From NCBI GenBank assembly GCA_029263415.1, contig JAJCXN010000038.1:124001-188000 (forward strand): DNA of 64,000 nt, given 5' to 3'. Shown here one piece after another: positions 9,088 to 18,777 of the stretch (its first letter is position 1; the number at the start of each line of letters is the position of its first letter). Position numbers and translations under genes: made by a program. The notes under the pieces are model-generated. The model saw only the letters and a list, made by a program, of their open reading frames with translations. It was not told the DNA's origin and did not search any database. This DNA comes from Acidobacteriota bacterium (GTDB lineage Bacteria > Acidobacteriota > Thermoanaerobaculia > Multivoradales > Multivoraceae).

Positions 9088-11202
9088 CTACTCCAGCGAA
9101 GACCGACGCTCCAAGGCTTCGAGGAGGCCGGGAATGTGCTCAACTCCGACCGGCACCTGCACGCTCGCCCCTTCAAGTTCGTCGGTAAGAGGCTGTGATC
9201 GACCACCCAAGCAATCTGCCAAGAAGAGCTCAGAGACCGCCCAGAAGGAGAAGGTGTTCGCAGGTCGGAGAAGGCCGTGTCCCTCGTCTGGGTAAAGGAG
9301 GTAGGTCACGTCTACCGCGTTGCTTTTGAAGACCTCAACGATCGTGTCGGATTGATCTTGCGGCACTCGAGAGTCGTTAGCGCCCTGACCGATCAGGATG
9401 GGGTTCTTGGCGTGTGCGGCGAAGTTGATCGGCGAGCGAGAGCGTAGGAAAGCTCGCCCCTGCTCAGTGCGTGGATCGCCGATCACTCTAGACATGGAGT
9501 CCACATCCCAGTGCGGCATGAAGATCTCTAGATTCGACGGTCCAACCAGATCGATGCCGCAAGCGAACACATTTGGAGTCATGGTCATGCCGACCAGGAC
9601 TGCGTATCCACCGTAGCTACCGCCGACGATTGCAACTTGATCCCGCTCAGTGATCCCCTCGGAAATCGCCCACTCAACCTGATCCACCAGGTCTTCGTGC
9701 ATCTTGCCGCCCCACTCCATGCGCTGGGCATTGACGAACGCCTTGCCAAAGCCGGGAGAGCCGCGGAAGTTCACATAGAAAACGCCGTAACCTCGGTTCG
9801 CCAGCCAATGCAAGAACGGGCCGTATCCGTATTGTGCCCGCTCATCGCTCGGCCCGCCGTGAACCAACATTACGAGCGGCACCGTCTCGGTCGGTCGACC
9901 GTCCCCGCGGTCAAGCCAAGGGGGATAAGCGAGGTACGAGACGAGGTCGAGACCGTCGCGAGATTGGATGGTCACCGGATGCAGCTTCGCTAGCGGCAAG
10001 CCCTCGAGTTCAGGTGTGGTTACGAAGAGCTTTCGCAGGTTGCGCTCGCCGCCACCATCTAAGGCGTCGCCACGCTCATACAACAGATACGACTCGGGTT
10101 CATGCGCCATTGTGAAGCGGACGATCCAGCGACGATCATCGTGCGCCCTGCTAACCACCCGGATATCTCCTTCGGTCTGGGCGACTAACCAGTCGAAGTC
10201 CGCTTGGACCGCCTCGTCGAGCACCTGCCAGCTGGTGCGTGTCCAGTTGACGGCAACCGCCTGTGGCTGGTTCGAGGTCGGGTGATAGAGCACGCCACCG
10301 ATGTCTACTTTTGCGTCTTCTGCTACCACCTTGAAATCGCCGCTCTCGAGCTCATAGCTGACCAACGCGATGGTGTCGCGACCGCGGCTGTCGTAGAAGT
10401 ACGCACGCCGGTTCTCGCTATCGAAGCGAGCAATCTTCTGGTAGCCGGTTGCGGAGAGAGCCGGGAGGTCGTCAATTCCGAGAGCAAAGGCGGGCCGCCA
10501 CTCGCCGTTGCCACTCGATCGAAGAAGGTCGATGCCACCCTCGGCATTGAAAGCCAGTGCAATCCGCGGCCTGAGGGCATTGTCGGTCAGAAAGCCGATG
10601 AAACCTCCCGCCTCCTGAACAAGAGTGCGCTCGCCGCTTTCAAGATCGAGGTGGTACAGATCTGGGGGCGCAACAAGGCTCGCACTGATCGAGATCAGCA
10701 CCTGGTCGGGATGCTCCTCACTTAAGCCGAGCAGTTCCACACGTCCGCTTTCGAGTTGCGTCAGGTTGCGCCGCTCGCCATTGGCGACGTCCACAACGTA
10801 GAGGTTCCAGTTCTCATCGCCCTCGGTGTCCTGCGGATAGAGAACCCTGCGACTATCGAGACTCCAGCGGTACATGACGTTGCCACTGACATCTCGGCTC
10901 TGCAACCCGCGGCCCACCTCGCGGGTTAGTGGTCGAGCTGCCTCCGGGTCGTCCACCGGCGCCACCCACAGATTGCTAGCACCGTCGAGCGGGCCAAAGT
11001 ACGCAAAGAGCTTGCCGTCTGGACTGATCTGCGGAGCGTCGTAGCTGCCCGGCGAGAAGAGGGTGCGGAGTGGAATCAAGGGATCGGGATCTCGATTCAC
11101 GCCACCATCCTCAGCCACTTCGGAGGTGCAAGCGACTGTGAGGAGTACTGTGAACAGTCCTGCGAGACTTGCAAGAAGGCGCTTCCAGATTGTTGTGCTC
11201 AT
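9088..11202 (-). CDS. S9 family prolyl oligopeptidase-like peptidase, lipoprotein
   Basis: The start at 11202 (MSTTIWKRLL) is preferred to 11223 because AAGGA lies about ten bases ahead of it; this gives 704 residues. A lipobox (LLTVAC-TSE) follows the hydrophobic stretch, so it is probably lipid-anchored in the periplasm or outer membrane. Residues about 50-410 are beta-propeller-like repeats (SPDGKLFAYFG, SLDSRRVLYPQD). The C-terminal alpha/beta-hydrolase domain has the catalytic set: Ser529 in GGSYGGYA, Asp in GANDSRVP and His in PDEGHGL. Family members cleave oligopeptides after Pro or other residues; specificity cannot be deduced. It is divergent from the ADOP permease gene. Confidence 0.9.
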   Translation of the reverse strand: MSTTIWKRLLASLAGLFTVLLTVACTSEVAEDGGVNRDPDPLIPLRTLFSPGSYDAPQISPDGKLFAYFGPLDGASNLWVAPVDDPEAARPLTREVGRGLQSRDVSGNVMYRWSLDSRRVLYPQDTEGDENWNLYVVDVANGERRNLTQLESGRVELLGLSEEHPDQVLISISASLVAPPDLYHLDLESGERTLVQEAGGFIGFLTDNALRPRIALAFNAEGGIDLLRSSGNGEWRPAFALGIDDLPALSATGYQKIARFDSENRRAYFYDSRGRDTIALVSYELESGDFKVVAEDAKVDIGGVLYHPTSNQPQAVAVNWTRTSWQVLDEAVQADFDWLVAQTEGDIRVVSRAHDDRRWIVRFTMAHEPESYLLYERGDALDGGGERNLRKLFVTTPELEGLPLAKLHPVTIQSRDGLDLVSYLAYPPWLDRGDGRPTETVPLVMLVHGGPSDERAQYGYGPFLHWLANRGYGVFYVNFRGSPGFGKAFVNAQRMEWGGKMHEDLVDQVEWAISEGITERDQVAIVGGSYGGYAVLVGMTMTPNVFACGIDLVGPSNLEIFMPHWDVDSMSRVIGDPRTEQGRAFLRSRSPINFAAHAKNPILIGQGANDSRVPQDQSDTIVEVFKSNAVDVTYLLYPDEGHGLLRPANTFSFWAVSELFLADCLGGRSQPLTDELEGASVQVPVGVEHIPGLLEALERRSSLE

Positions 11203-11276
11203 GTGGTCTCGGTCCTTACTCATCCATGGTCGTTGTCCGTGAACCTTCCGCCGACGGTCCCCTGGATGTCACGAGG

Positions 11277-11319
11277 GTTTCGATGGGTACCGTTTCGATG
11301 GGTGCGTTTCGATGTGCAC
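11277..11319 (+). repeat. Three tandem GTTTCGATGGGT units in a divergent intergenic region
   Basis: Within the 365-base gap between the S9 peptidase and the ADOP permease, GTTTCGATGGGTACC (11277), GTTTCGATGGGTGC (11292) and GTTTCGATGTGCAC (11306) follow one another with a 14-15 base period. Such spacing could place repeated protein-binding sites on one face of the helix, or it may be simple slippage. The rest of the gap shows nothing recognisable. Confidence 0.6.
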
Positions 11320-11567
11320 ACTGCTCTAGGGGCTCATCAGGAAAGCTCGTGTAGCAATTTCCTTGGTGTCATCAGGTAACAGCTGACGATGATCTCGTCA
11401 GAGGCCCCCTCGTCGTCCTGGTCGCAACTCGAAGCCGTCGCTTCCGTATGTGCACTGTACCGACGTTCTTCACAAAGCCGCAGAGCCTCCCGCCCGACGA
11501 GCTCCTGCTTGCTCTGAGCTCGACAGCTGCTCACGGGACGTTTTCAGCAGACAAAGGGAGCCTTCTC

Positions 11568-14015
11568 ATGCTTCGACGACTTAGACTCACCACGCGTTCA
11601 CTCGCTCGCAATCCTGGATTCTCGCTGGGAGTAGCCATCACCTTGGCTCTTGGCCTCGGCGCGAGCACCGCGATCTTTGTCACTGTCGACGCGGTCATGT
11701 TGCGCACTCTTCCGTTCACCGAACCCGACCGGTTAGCGTTGGTGTGGGAGACGGTGACCAGGGACACGGTGGAGCGCCGGCCTTTGTCGTTCCCCGACTT
11801 CCTCGACTACCGCGAGCAGGTCGAGAGCATTGACGACCTCGCAGCTTTCGACCCCAACTTCTACACATGGCGCAAGAGCAATTCGGCTGAGCGCATCGCC
11901 GGGACTGCAGTGACCCCGAACTTCTTCGCTGTGTTAGGCACGACTCCACTGCTTGGCTCGGGCTTCTCCGAAGCGAGGGTCGACGGGCAAGCGCAGGAAG
12001 TTGTCCTATCTCATGGTCTATGGCGCGACGCGTTCGGTGCGGACCCTGCGGTGCTCGGCGACACCATGACCCTCAACGATCGTTCGCGGGTCATCGTGGG
12101 TGTCATGCCCGCTGACTTCATGCCGCTGTTTGACGGCGCTCAACTCTGGTCTTCGTTGCTGGATCTCCGCGAAGACGCGCGACAGAGCCGGGGCAGCCGC
12201 TTCTTGAGTGCGGTTGCGCGCTTGCAGCCCGAGGTCTCCATAGAACAGGTCCGGTCCGAGCTGGCATCGGTGGCCAAGGGTCTCGAAGCCACCTATCCCG
12301 ATGACAATCTGCACTACGGTGCCGACCTTGGCTCCCTGCGTGAAGAGGTGCTCGGGTCGTTCAATGCACCGTTGGCAACGCTCGGGGTTGCGGTGGTTCT
12401 GGTCCTCCTGGTGTCGTGTCTCAACGTAGGTAATCTGTGGGTCGTTTGGCGACGGAAGCGCGCTCCAGAATATTCGGTCAAGCGCGCCTTGGGCGCCAGC
12501 TCCTCGGAGCTGTTTCGCGGGCATTTGCACGAGACCATGATGCTTGGACTCGCAGGAGGGGTTGGTGGATTGGCGGTTGCGGCGGCCCTGGTGCCACTCT
12601 TGCGTGAGCGTAGTCCAGTAGCTCTTCCCGAGTTCATCAGTTTCGACCTGGGCCTGCGGGTTGTCGCATTCACGACTGCGGTCGCGCTCCTGGTAGGTGT
12701 GCTGCTCGCCGCTAGTGCCGTGCGCACCTTTCGCAACGCGCACTTGATTTCGATGGGTACCGGAAACCGGCTTCTGTCGGGGGGGCGTGCCCAGGCGCTG
12801 CTGGTGGTCGGCCAGCCGGCGCTCGCGATGTTGTTAGCCGTCGGCGCCGGCCTGTACCTTCAGAGCCTTGATCGCCTTGCGGCGGTGGACGTCGGTCTAG
12901 CCAATCAGGATTTGGTATTTGCAAACCTATTGCTGCCAGAACCGGAGGTTGCTGCTGATCAGGATACCGCTGACGACCGAGACGTGGTTGGGGAGCTGAT
13001 TGAACGGGTATCTGCGGTGCCTGGGGTGATAGCGGCTTCGGTTTCCTCAGATACCCCTCTCGGCGGCGGATCGTCGGCGACGGTCGTCAGTCAAGAGGGT
13101 CGCGTTCCACGGCCCACTGAACCCTGGGCGGGAGGTGTGCGGGTCTACCGTCATCGAGTCTCGGAGGGATTCTTCGAGACCCTTGGCATCAATCTGATCT
13201 CCGGGCGGCCAATCGACGCTACCGATCACGAAGATGCGCTGCCAGTGGCAGTTGTGTCCGAACGCTTAGCAGAGAAACTATGGGGCGACGATGATCCGGT
13301 GGGGCGGCGCTTCAAGTTCGGCGAGCCGCGCCGGGCAACGCAAGCGGATGACGAGATTCGATGGGTGACGGTGGTGGGTGTCTCACAGGAGGTGCGCTAT
13401 CGAAGCTTGATCCCCGATCCGAATCGCCCACCCGAAGATCCGGACGTTTACTTCTCGCTCGCCCAGTTCGGCACGCGCAACCTGACAGTCACGGTGCGCA
13501 GCGCCGTGGCTCCGTCGGTACTGGCAGCCCCCTTGAGCGATGCCCTTACCGAGGTCGAACGGTTCGCGGTGTTGATCGGCACCGAAAGCCTCGCGGAGCG
13601 GATCACAGCGGAGGTGTCACGCCTCAGGTTCACTTCCTGGCTCTTATCGTTGTTCGCTTTGCTGGTGTTCGTGCTTGCTGGGGTTGGAATCTACGGCGTC
13701 TTGTCGCAACAGATTCTCGCTCGTACTCGAGAGATCGGCTTGCGCGTTGCCCTCGGCTCAACCACCCGTCGGGTAGTGAGCACTGTGCTGGGCGGCTCGA
13801 TGCGACTGGTGCTGATCGGCGTAGCGACCGGAGCCGTTCTGGCTTTGGCCCTGGAGCGACTAGTAGCAGCGCAGCTTTATGGGATGGAAACCTTCTCGGT
13901 ACCGGTATATCTCATAGCCGCGGCGAGTTGCTTGGTGATCGGCCTTCTCGCCGGCGCCCTGCCGGTGCTCAGGGCGGGCAGGGTCAGCCCGATGGAAGCG
14001 TTGCGCGAGGAGTGA
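11568..14015 (+). CDS. ADOP-type ABC transporter permease (MacB/FtsX family)
   Basis: The start at 11568 (MLRRLRLTTRSLARNPGFSL) is chosen over 11448 because of the AAAGGGAG box about eight bases ahead and the typical family N-terminus; this gives 815 residues. The architecture is duplicated: N-terminal membrane helix, periplasmic core (TVTRDTVERRPLSFPDFLDYR), three FtsX helices around residues 265-390, then a second membrane segment, a second periplasmic core and a final three-helix FtsX domain (LLSLFALLVFVLAGVGIYGV to the end at GRVSPMEALREE). This is the acidobacterial duplicated orphan permease pattern: no ABC ATPase gene is adjacent. Such permeases are thought to act in mechanotransmission or efflux with an unlinked ATPase. 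It is the best single taxonomic marker in the window. Confidence 0.92.
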   Translation: MLRRLRLTTRSLARNPGFSLGVAITLALGLGASTAIFVTVDAVMLRTLPFTEPDRLALVWETVTRDTVERRPLSFPDFLDYREQVESIDDLAAFDPNFYTWRKSNSAERIAGTAVTPNFFAVLGTTPLLGSGFSEARVDGQAQEVVLSHGLWRDAFGADPAVLGDTMTLNDRSRVIVGVMPADFMPLFDGAQLWSSLLDLREDARQSRGSRFLSAVARLQPEVSIEQVRSELASVAKGLEATYPDDNLHYGADLGSLREEVLGSFNAPLATLGVAVVLVLLVSCLNVGNLWVVWRRKRAPEYSVKRALGASSSELFRGHLHETMMLGLAGGVGGLAVAAALVPLLRERSPVALPEFISFDLGLRVVAFTTAVALLVGVLLAASAVRTFRNAHLISMGTGNRLLSGGRAQALLVVGQPALAMLLAVGAGLYLQSLDRLAAVDVGLANQDLVFANLLLPEPEVAADQDTADDRDVVGELIERVSAVPGVIAASVSSDTPLGGGSSATVVSQEGRVPRPTEPWAGGVRVYRHRVSEGFFETLGINLISGRPIDATDHEDALPVAVVSERLAEKLWGDDDPVGRRFKFGEPRRATQADDEIRWVTVVGVSQEVRYRSLIPDPNRPPEDPDVYFSLAQFGTRNLTVTVRSAVAPSVLAAPLSDALTEVERFAVLIGTESLAERITAEVSRLRFTSWLLSLFALLVFVLAGVGIYGVLSQQILARTREIGLRVALGSTTRRVVSTVLGGSMRLVLIGVATGAVLALALERLVAAQLYGMETFSVPVYLIAAASCLVIGLLAGALPVLRAGRVSPMEALREE

Positions 14016-14052
14016 GAGGCCGCGCCCCAGGTTTTCTTTGAGGCACTTGTAC

Positions 14053-14275
14053 CTACTGGAGGTCGCTGAACCTTTGGAGAATCCAGCTGGCAATGATCTC
14101 GATGGCGACCGGCGAGAAGCTCTCCGGCAAGAGCGTACTCTCGTATTCCGGCCTGGTTTGCGGTCTGGAAGACGTGGTTGAGGCCGGGCACCTCCTGCAC
14201 TTCGAAGTCAGCGTTGCCAGCTGCCGGCCACCAACTGTGTCTCCCTTGGACGGGTGACAGTACAGGCCAGTGCAA
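14053..14275 (-). pseudogene. Relic of an alpha/beta hydrolase C-terminus
   Basis: One frame reads GNADFEVQEVPGLNHVFQTA, which is the His-bearing C-terminal motif of a common dienelactone-hydrolase-like family. Near 14140 the homology moves to another frame reading LPESFSPVAIEIIASWILQR to a stop at 14053, which is how the family ends. So a C-terminal fragment with one frameshift survives; the catalytic Ser part is gone. Decay, not sequencing error alone, is suggested by the loss of the N-terminal three quarters. Confidence 0.75.
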
Positions 14276-14317
14276 CGCTGGCGTTCACTGTCACTTCCTT
14301 AACCAAGTAGGGGAACG

Positions 14318-14480
14318 GTGGGACCGGCGCCTGCGCGAACCCTGCTATCAGAGCGCGATTCTGATTCAATCTCGGTCGACGAGATCGTGGCGGTCGCTGG
14401 CTCGTCGAAGGGCTCGTTTTATGCGCGCTTTCCAGACAAACCAACGCTGCTCTTGTTGAACGCTTTGAGCGCCGACCGCT
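14318..14480 (+). pseudogene. Relic of a TetR-family regulator, DNA-binding part only
   Basis: The frame reads DSISVDEIVAVAGSSKGSFY followed by ARFPDKPTLL, a near-perfect TetR helix-turn-helix and the start of helix 4. The homology stops there: the frame continues into unrelated sequence, with a short possible continuation in another frame (LVERFERRPLLE). There is no ligand-binding domain. It lies beside the hydrolase relic and opposite in direction, as a regulator often does to its target, so the two may be remains of one detoxification pair. Confidence 0.75.
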
Positions 14481-14514
14481 GCTGGAGGGCTCGGGCTCCA
14501 TGGTCCCCTCGCCC

Positions 14515-14958
14515 CTATTCAGCCGGGTGAGGAAAAGGCACGATCATCACCGGACAGCTCGCGCCGTGAACCACTGCTTCAGCGGTGCTGCCAAGCAACA
14601 CGCGACCGAGCGCTGAGCGCCCATGGCTAGCGATGACGATCACATCTACCGCCTCATCCCCAGCCACAAGCAAGATCTCGGACACGGGTGATCCCACTGC
14701 AACTCGAATCTCAGGTGACAACCCGCTAGCACGCAGCGCTACCAAATTTTCTAGGCTCTGCTTCGCCTTCTTGCGACGACCGTGCATCACACTTTCCTCG
14801 GCACTCCGGTCAAGCCCCGGAGGTGGTTCAGTCTCAACCACGTACAGCAATATCAATTCGGCACCAGAATCGGCGGCCATGCGCTCCGCAACATCGATAC
14901 CGGCCGCGGCCGGCGTGGAGAAGTCGGTGGTGACCAAGATCTTGTTGAAAACGCCCAT
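14515..14958 (-). CDS. Universal stress protein (UspA family), single domain
   Basis: A 147-residue protein of normal single-domain Usp length. It opens with FNKILVTTDFSTPAAAGIDV (first strand and the Asp that contacts ATP) and ends with SHGRSALGRVLLGSTAEAVV and CPVMIVP, matching the G-2x-G-9x-G(S/T) nucleotide-binding signature. It is therefore probably an ATP-binding Usp. A tandem Usp gene follows upstream (start 16013) in the same direction, 44 bases apart, so they are likely cotranscribed. Role: general stress survival; partner unknown. Confidence 0.92.
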   Translation of the reverse strand: MGVFNKILVTTDFSTPAAAGIDVAERMAADSGAELILLYVVETEPPPGLDRSAEESVMHGRRKKAKQSLENLVALRASGLSPEIRVAVGSPVSEILLVAGDEAVDVIVIASHGRSALGRVLLGSTAEAVVHGASCPVMIVPFPHPAE

Positions 14959-15002
14959 TCGAATCTCCTGCTGGTATCAGTCTTTTGAGACGTCGGTGTG
15001 TT

Positions 15003-16013
15003 TCACTGCTTCACTGCTTCACTGCTTGACTGCGACGCGGTCATCAGCTCGCCAGCCGCTTCACTTGCCTGTTCGTCGTCCGGCTTGAAGATCAGGACAG
15101 GAACCGCGGCGAGCCGCAGTACCTTCTGAGCCACGCTGCCAATTACGTACCTCGAGAAGCCCGTCAGTCCATGGCTGCCAATCTGAACGAGGTCCGCGCC
15201 AACTTCGCTAGCGACCTGCGCAATGCACCGCGCGGGTTGACCCACGCGAACGATGCACTTCACCGGGACAGTCTCGCGAACAGAACGGGCCAGTTCTTCA
15301 AGGTGCTTTCCAAGTCGTGATGCACCCTCCTGGGTGTCCCAAAGCATCGGTGCCACCTCGCCGTAGAGCACAGGCACCGGTTGTGGAGAGATCACATGAA
15401 GCAAGGTGAGTTGCCCCTTGAGCTGCTCAGCAAGACTCGCAGCCCTGGCGAGGCTCTCGATCGAGGCCTTCGAGAAGTCGACAGGAACCAGCACGTTGGG
15501 ACTCTTGGGTGCGATGGCAACCGGCGCGTCTTGGGCCATGGTCAGGACCGGGCAGCGAGCCGACAGGACTAACCGCTCAGCAACGCTTCCCAGGAAGACC
15601 CGAGCGAGACCTCTCCTTGCTGCTGTGCCAACCACGATCAGGTCCACCGAGTTCTCTTGCGCATAGTCGAGAATCGTCTTGCTAACGTTGTTGTCTTGAC
15701 GGGTCGCGGTATGCACCACCAAGTTCGGTAGAGCATCCATGGCCCAAGCCCTGAGGGTGTCGGGTGAAGAGGCCCAGGTCGATCGTCTGACCTCGTTGGC
15801 CGGCGGAAACTCCCATGCCTGCGGCACTGGTGTAGTGAGTCCATGAACGTGCAATAGATGCAGCTCGGCGTTCGCTGACGCCGCAAGTTCTGCAGCAAGA
15901 CCCAGCGGGCGTAGGGACTTGTCTGTGAAGTCGGTTGGCAGAAGGACGTTGCGAATAGCGTGATCACCGAAGTGAAGACGAGCCGCTTCGAGGTGTTTGA
16001 TGCTTTCGTTCAT
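15003..16013 (-). CDS. Tandem-domain universal stress protein
   Basis: Start at 16013 (MNESIKHLEAARLHFGDHAI) is preferred because the preceding 19 residues of the open frame look non-coding. The 336 residues comprise two Usp domains: residues about 17-160 (IRNVLLPTDFTDKSLRPLGL ... GTAARRGLARVFLGSVAERLV) and about 175-320 (NVLVPVDFSKASIESLARAA ... GSHGLTGFSRYVIGSVAQKVL). Both keep the G-x2-G-x9-G-S ATP signature. The 3' end, including the stop codon, falls within a short tandem repeat of TTCACTGC on the plus strand (15001-15030), so the C-terminal SSSEAVKQ may vary in length between strains. Confidence 0.9.
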   Translation of the reverse strand: MNESIKHLEAARLHFGDHAIRNVLLPTDFTDKSLRPLGLAAELAASANAELHLLHVHGLTTPVPQAWEFPPANEVRRSTWASSPDTLRAWAMDALPNLVVHTATRQDNNVSKTILDYAQENSVDLIVVGTAARRGLARVFLGSVAERLVLSARCPVLTMAQDAPVAIAPKSPNVLVPVDFSKASIESLARAASLAEQLKGQLTLLHVISPQPVPVLYGEVAPMLWDTQEGASRLGKHLEELARSVRETVPVKCIVRVGQPARCIAQVASEVGADLVQIGSHGLTGFSRYVIGSVAQKVLRLAAVPVLIFKPDDEQASEAAGELMTASQSSSEAVKQ

Positions 16014-16351
16014 GGCCCTCTGCTCCGTGCTGATGAAGGATTCTGGAGGACGTCGACGACCTTCGGCCATCGACCCTTAGTAACCATAGGCGTCAGCATC
16101 CTTCCGCGCCAGCCGGGACTTCCTCGTAGGACAGACTCGGTAACCCGTAGCAAACGAAGATCGTTCGGCCGATGAGCCGCAGGAGCGCACACCCGGAGAC
16201 CGCCATTCTCGGACTGCGCTGGGGAACATTTGGCATGGCAAAGGCGTCTATCAATACTGACAAGGAGACAGCCGGAAGGCCGGCTCCGAACACTCTGCCG
16301 CCAGTTCGATCTTCTCGGTCATCCGGCGCTCCCAAAAGGCCGCTTTCCGTT

Positions 16352-18604
16352 GTGATCCATTTGCTCAAGAGACTCGGTTTACTAGTCCTCCCACTGACCT
16401 GCACCCTCGCTGCGACCCTACTGTCGGCCCAAGCTCCAATGACGATACCCGTGGTGCCCGATTCGAGTATTCGGGTCGACGGGGTTCTCGACGAGGCCTT
16501 CTGGCAGACCGCACTCGCCATCGAACTGAGCTACGAGGTTCGACCCGGAGAGAACATCGCGCCGCCCGTAGCAACCACGGTACTGCTGAGCTACGACCAG
16601 GATCATCTGTTGGTGGGTTTTCGTTGCCTCGATCCTGACCCTGAACAGATTCGGGCCAGGTTTCGCGAGCGCGACAACGCATGGGGTGACGACTTCGTTG
16701 GAGTGGTGTTGGACACGTTCAACGACGAACGCAGAGCGTTCGAACTCATGGCTAATCCCCTCGGCGTCCAGATCGACGCTGTCAACGACGAAGTGGGCGG
16801 CGACTACGACACGTCCTGGGATGCAATCTGGCAAAGCGCCGGAAGAATCACAGCCACTGGCTACGAGGTCGAGTTCGCTATCCCTTTCCGGCAACTGCGC
16901 TTCCAGCCGAGTGCTGAAGCGCAAACCTGGGGTTTCGACGCCGTGCGCTCCTATCCGCGCGTTGATCGTCACCACATTGGCTCTTTCCCCAGAGAGCGTG
17001 GGCAGAACGACTACCTTTCCAAAGCCCACAAGATCAGAGGCTTCTCTTCAGTTCAGGCCGGGCTAAACCTCGAGTTGGTTCCCACCATTACTGGGGCGAG
17101 AGTAGATCAACGCAACCCCTCAGGCGGGTTCGATTCGGTCGACGAGGAAGCCGACCTAGGGTTCAGCGGAAGATGGGGTGTGACACCCAATTGGACCCTC
17201 TCGGGCACAGTGAATCCGGACTTCTCACAGGTCGAAGCAGATGTTCTAAAGCTGGATGTGAATCAGCAGTTCACCATCTTTTTCCCTGAGACCAGGCCGT
17301 TCTTCCTAGAGGGCGCTGACACCTTCGCAACCGATCTCAATCTGGTGCACACCCGCACCGTCTCCGACCCCTCGGCTGCGATCAAGATCACGGGAAAGCA
17401 AGGCAAGCACACCGTCGGCACCTTTACCGCACGAGACCAGGTCGCCAACGTTCTTGTACCAGGCAGTCAAGGTTCGAGAAGTGCTTCCTTCGACCAAACG
17501 CTTTCGGCCTCGGCGGCGCGCTATCGATATGACCTCGGCACCAACTCGACCATTGGCGCCCTCCTCACCGAGCGTAGCGGCAACGGCTACTCGAACAGGG
17601 TCGGTGCAACCGACATGAGATGGCGCCCGACCAAGCGGGATTCACTACGGCTGCAAACCGCCTTCTCCGACACCCGCTACAACGCAGCAATGGTGGATGC
17701 ATTCGGGCTCGAAGCCACCGACGTCGGTGGCTACGCGATCGAAGGCGGATACAGCCATTCCCGCCGCAATTGGAACTTTAACTTCAACTTTCAAGATCGA
17801 GATAAAGATTTCAGAGCCGATCTCGGTTTCTTGCCGCAAGTCGACGTGCGTGGCTTCGATTCCGACGCAGGTTACGTCTGGCACGGAGACGAGACCACGG
17901 CGTACAACCAACTCTCAACGGCCGCCTGGGTCTACAACAAGCAGCGACAATCCGGCGAGCTGCTGGTGGAGGGATTTGGCATCAATGCTCGGGGTGAGTT
18001 TGCTCGCGAGACCTCTGCGCAGATCCATGCAATCAGTGAAACGCGACGCTTCGGCGGGCGCGATTTCGAGCTCGTTCACGGCGGCTTCAACGCCAGCATG
18101 AGGCCAACGCCTTGGTTGCGGCTCAGTGCCAACGGCAACCTGGGCGACTGGATCGACTTTGCGGGAATACAACCAGCTGATCAAACCGCCTTCAGGCTGC
18201 AGGCCCACCTCTCGCTCGGCCGCCGGTTCGCGTCGAGACTGGTCTACAACTACTCAGCCCTCGACGCCAAAGGTTCACGGCTCTTCATTGCTCGAGCACC
18301 AGAAGTTCGGTTGCTCTACTACTTCAACCGCCGCCTCTATGTTCGCTTGATCGGGCAGTTCACCAGTGTCGACACAGATCCGGAAGCAATTGGGTCCGCA
18401 ACCACCGCAGTCCGAGAAGACCTACTGACCCAGCTCCTCGGGGTCTATGAGGTCAACCCGCGAACCGCTCTCTTTGTTGGCTACGGCGACACCTGGGACA
18501 ACGAAGATACCCAGCTCCAGCCGGGTGGGATCCTTGAAGCGCCGAACCTGCGCCGGCAAAGCCGGGCCTTCTTCGTCAAGCTCGGCTATTCCTGGCAGCC
18601 GTAG
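16352..18604 (+). CDS. DUF5916 protein with N-terminal CBM9-like domain, outer-membrane barrel
   Basis: The frame opens at 16172, but the first 60 residues look non-coding. GTG at 16352 gives a clean signal peptide (IHLLKRLGLLVLPLTCTLAA ... LLSAQA) and has AAAAGG about eleven bases ahead; ATG 16235 is an alternative. Mature residues about 10-200 are a CBM9-like beta-sandwich (IRVDGVLDEAFWQTA, LLVGFRCLDPDPEQIRAR, DDFVGVVLDTFNDERRAFEL, GYEVEFAIPFRQLRF). The remainder (about 500 residues) has alternating polar/aromatic strands and ends with KLGYSWQP, as in an outer-membrane beta-barrel. The DUF5916 signature TIFFPETRPFFLEGADTF is present. Function in the family is unsettled; surface binding or transport of a glycan-like ligand is plausible. 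Confidence 0.83.
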   Translation: MIHLLKRLGLLVLPLTCTLAATLLSAQAPMTIPVVPDSSIRVDGVLDEAFWQTALAIELSYEVRPGENIAPPVATTVLLSYDQDHLLVGFRCLDPDPEQIRARFRERDNAWGDDFVGVVLDTFNDERRAFELMANPLGVQIDAVNDEVGGDYDTSWDAIWQSAGRITATGYEVEFAIPFRQLRFQPSAEAQTWGFDAVRSYPRVDRHHIGSFPRERGQNDYLSKAHKIRGFSSVQAGLNLELVPTITGARVDQRNPSGGFDSVDEEADLGFSGRWGVTPNWTLSGTVNPDFSQVEADVLKLDVNQQFTIFFPETRPFFLEGADTFATDLNLVHTRTVSDPSAAIKITGKQGKHTVGTFTARDQVANVLVPGSQGSRSASFDQTLSASAARYRYDLGTNSTIGALLTERSGNGYSNRVGATDMRWRPTKRDSLRLQTAFSDTRYNAAMVDAFGLEATDVGGYAIEGGYSHSRRNWNFNFNFQDRDKDFRADLGFLPQVDVRGFDSDAGYVWHGDETTAYNQLSTAAWVYNKQRQSGELLVEGFGINARGEFARETSAQIHAISETRRFGGRDFELVHGGFNASMRPTPWLRLSANGNLGDWIDFAGIQPADQTAFRLQAHLSLGRRFASRLVYNYSALDAKGSRLFIARAPEVRLLYYFNRRLYVRLIGQFTSVDTDPEAIGSATTAVREDLLTQLLGVYEVNPRTALFVGYGDTWDNEDTQLQPGGILEAPNLRRQSRAFFVKLGYSWQP

Positions 18605-18777
18605 ACAAAGGGCTGGGCCTAGCCTCAATGTCCGGCCCTGCTTGGAGGTAGGGCGGCGCCACGGTGAGCGTGGTATTCCCTTCCCGGATTGCAGCACGAG
18701 ACCGAGCGCCATCGGGGCCGCGAAAGTCCTGCGCGGCCTTCGGTGTCCACGCCCGTCGTGGTCTATGCTGCCCGCAC

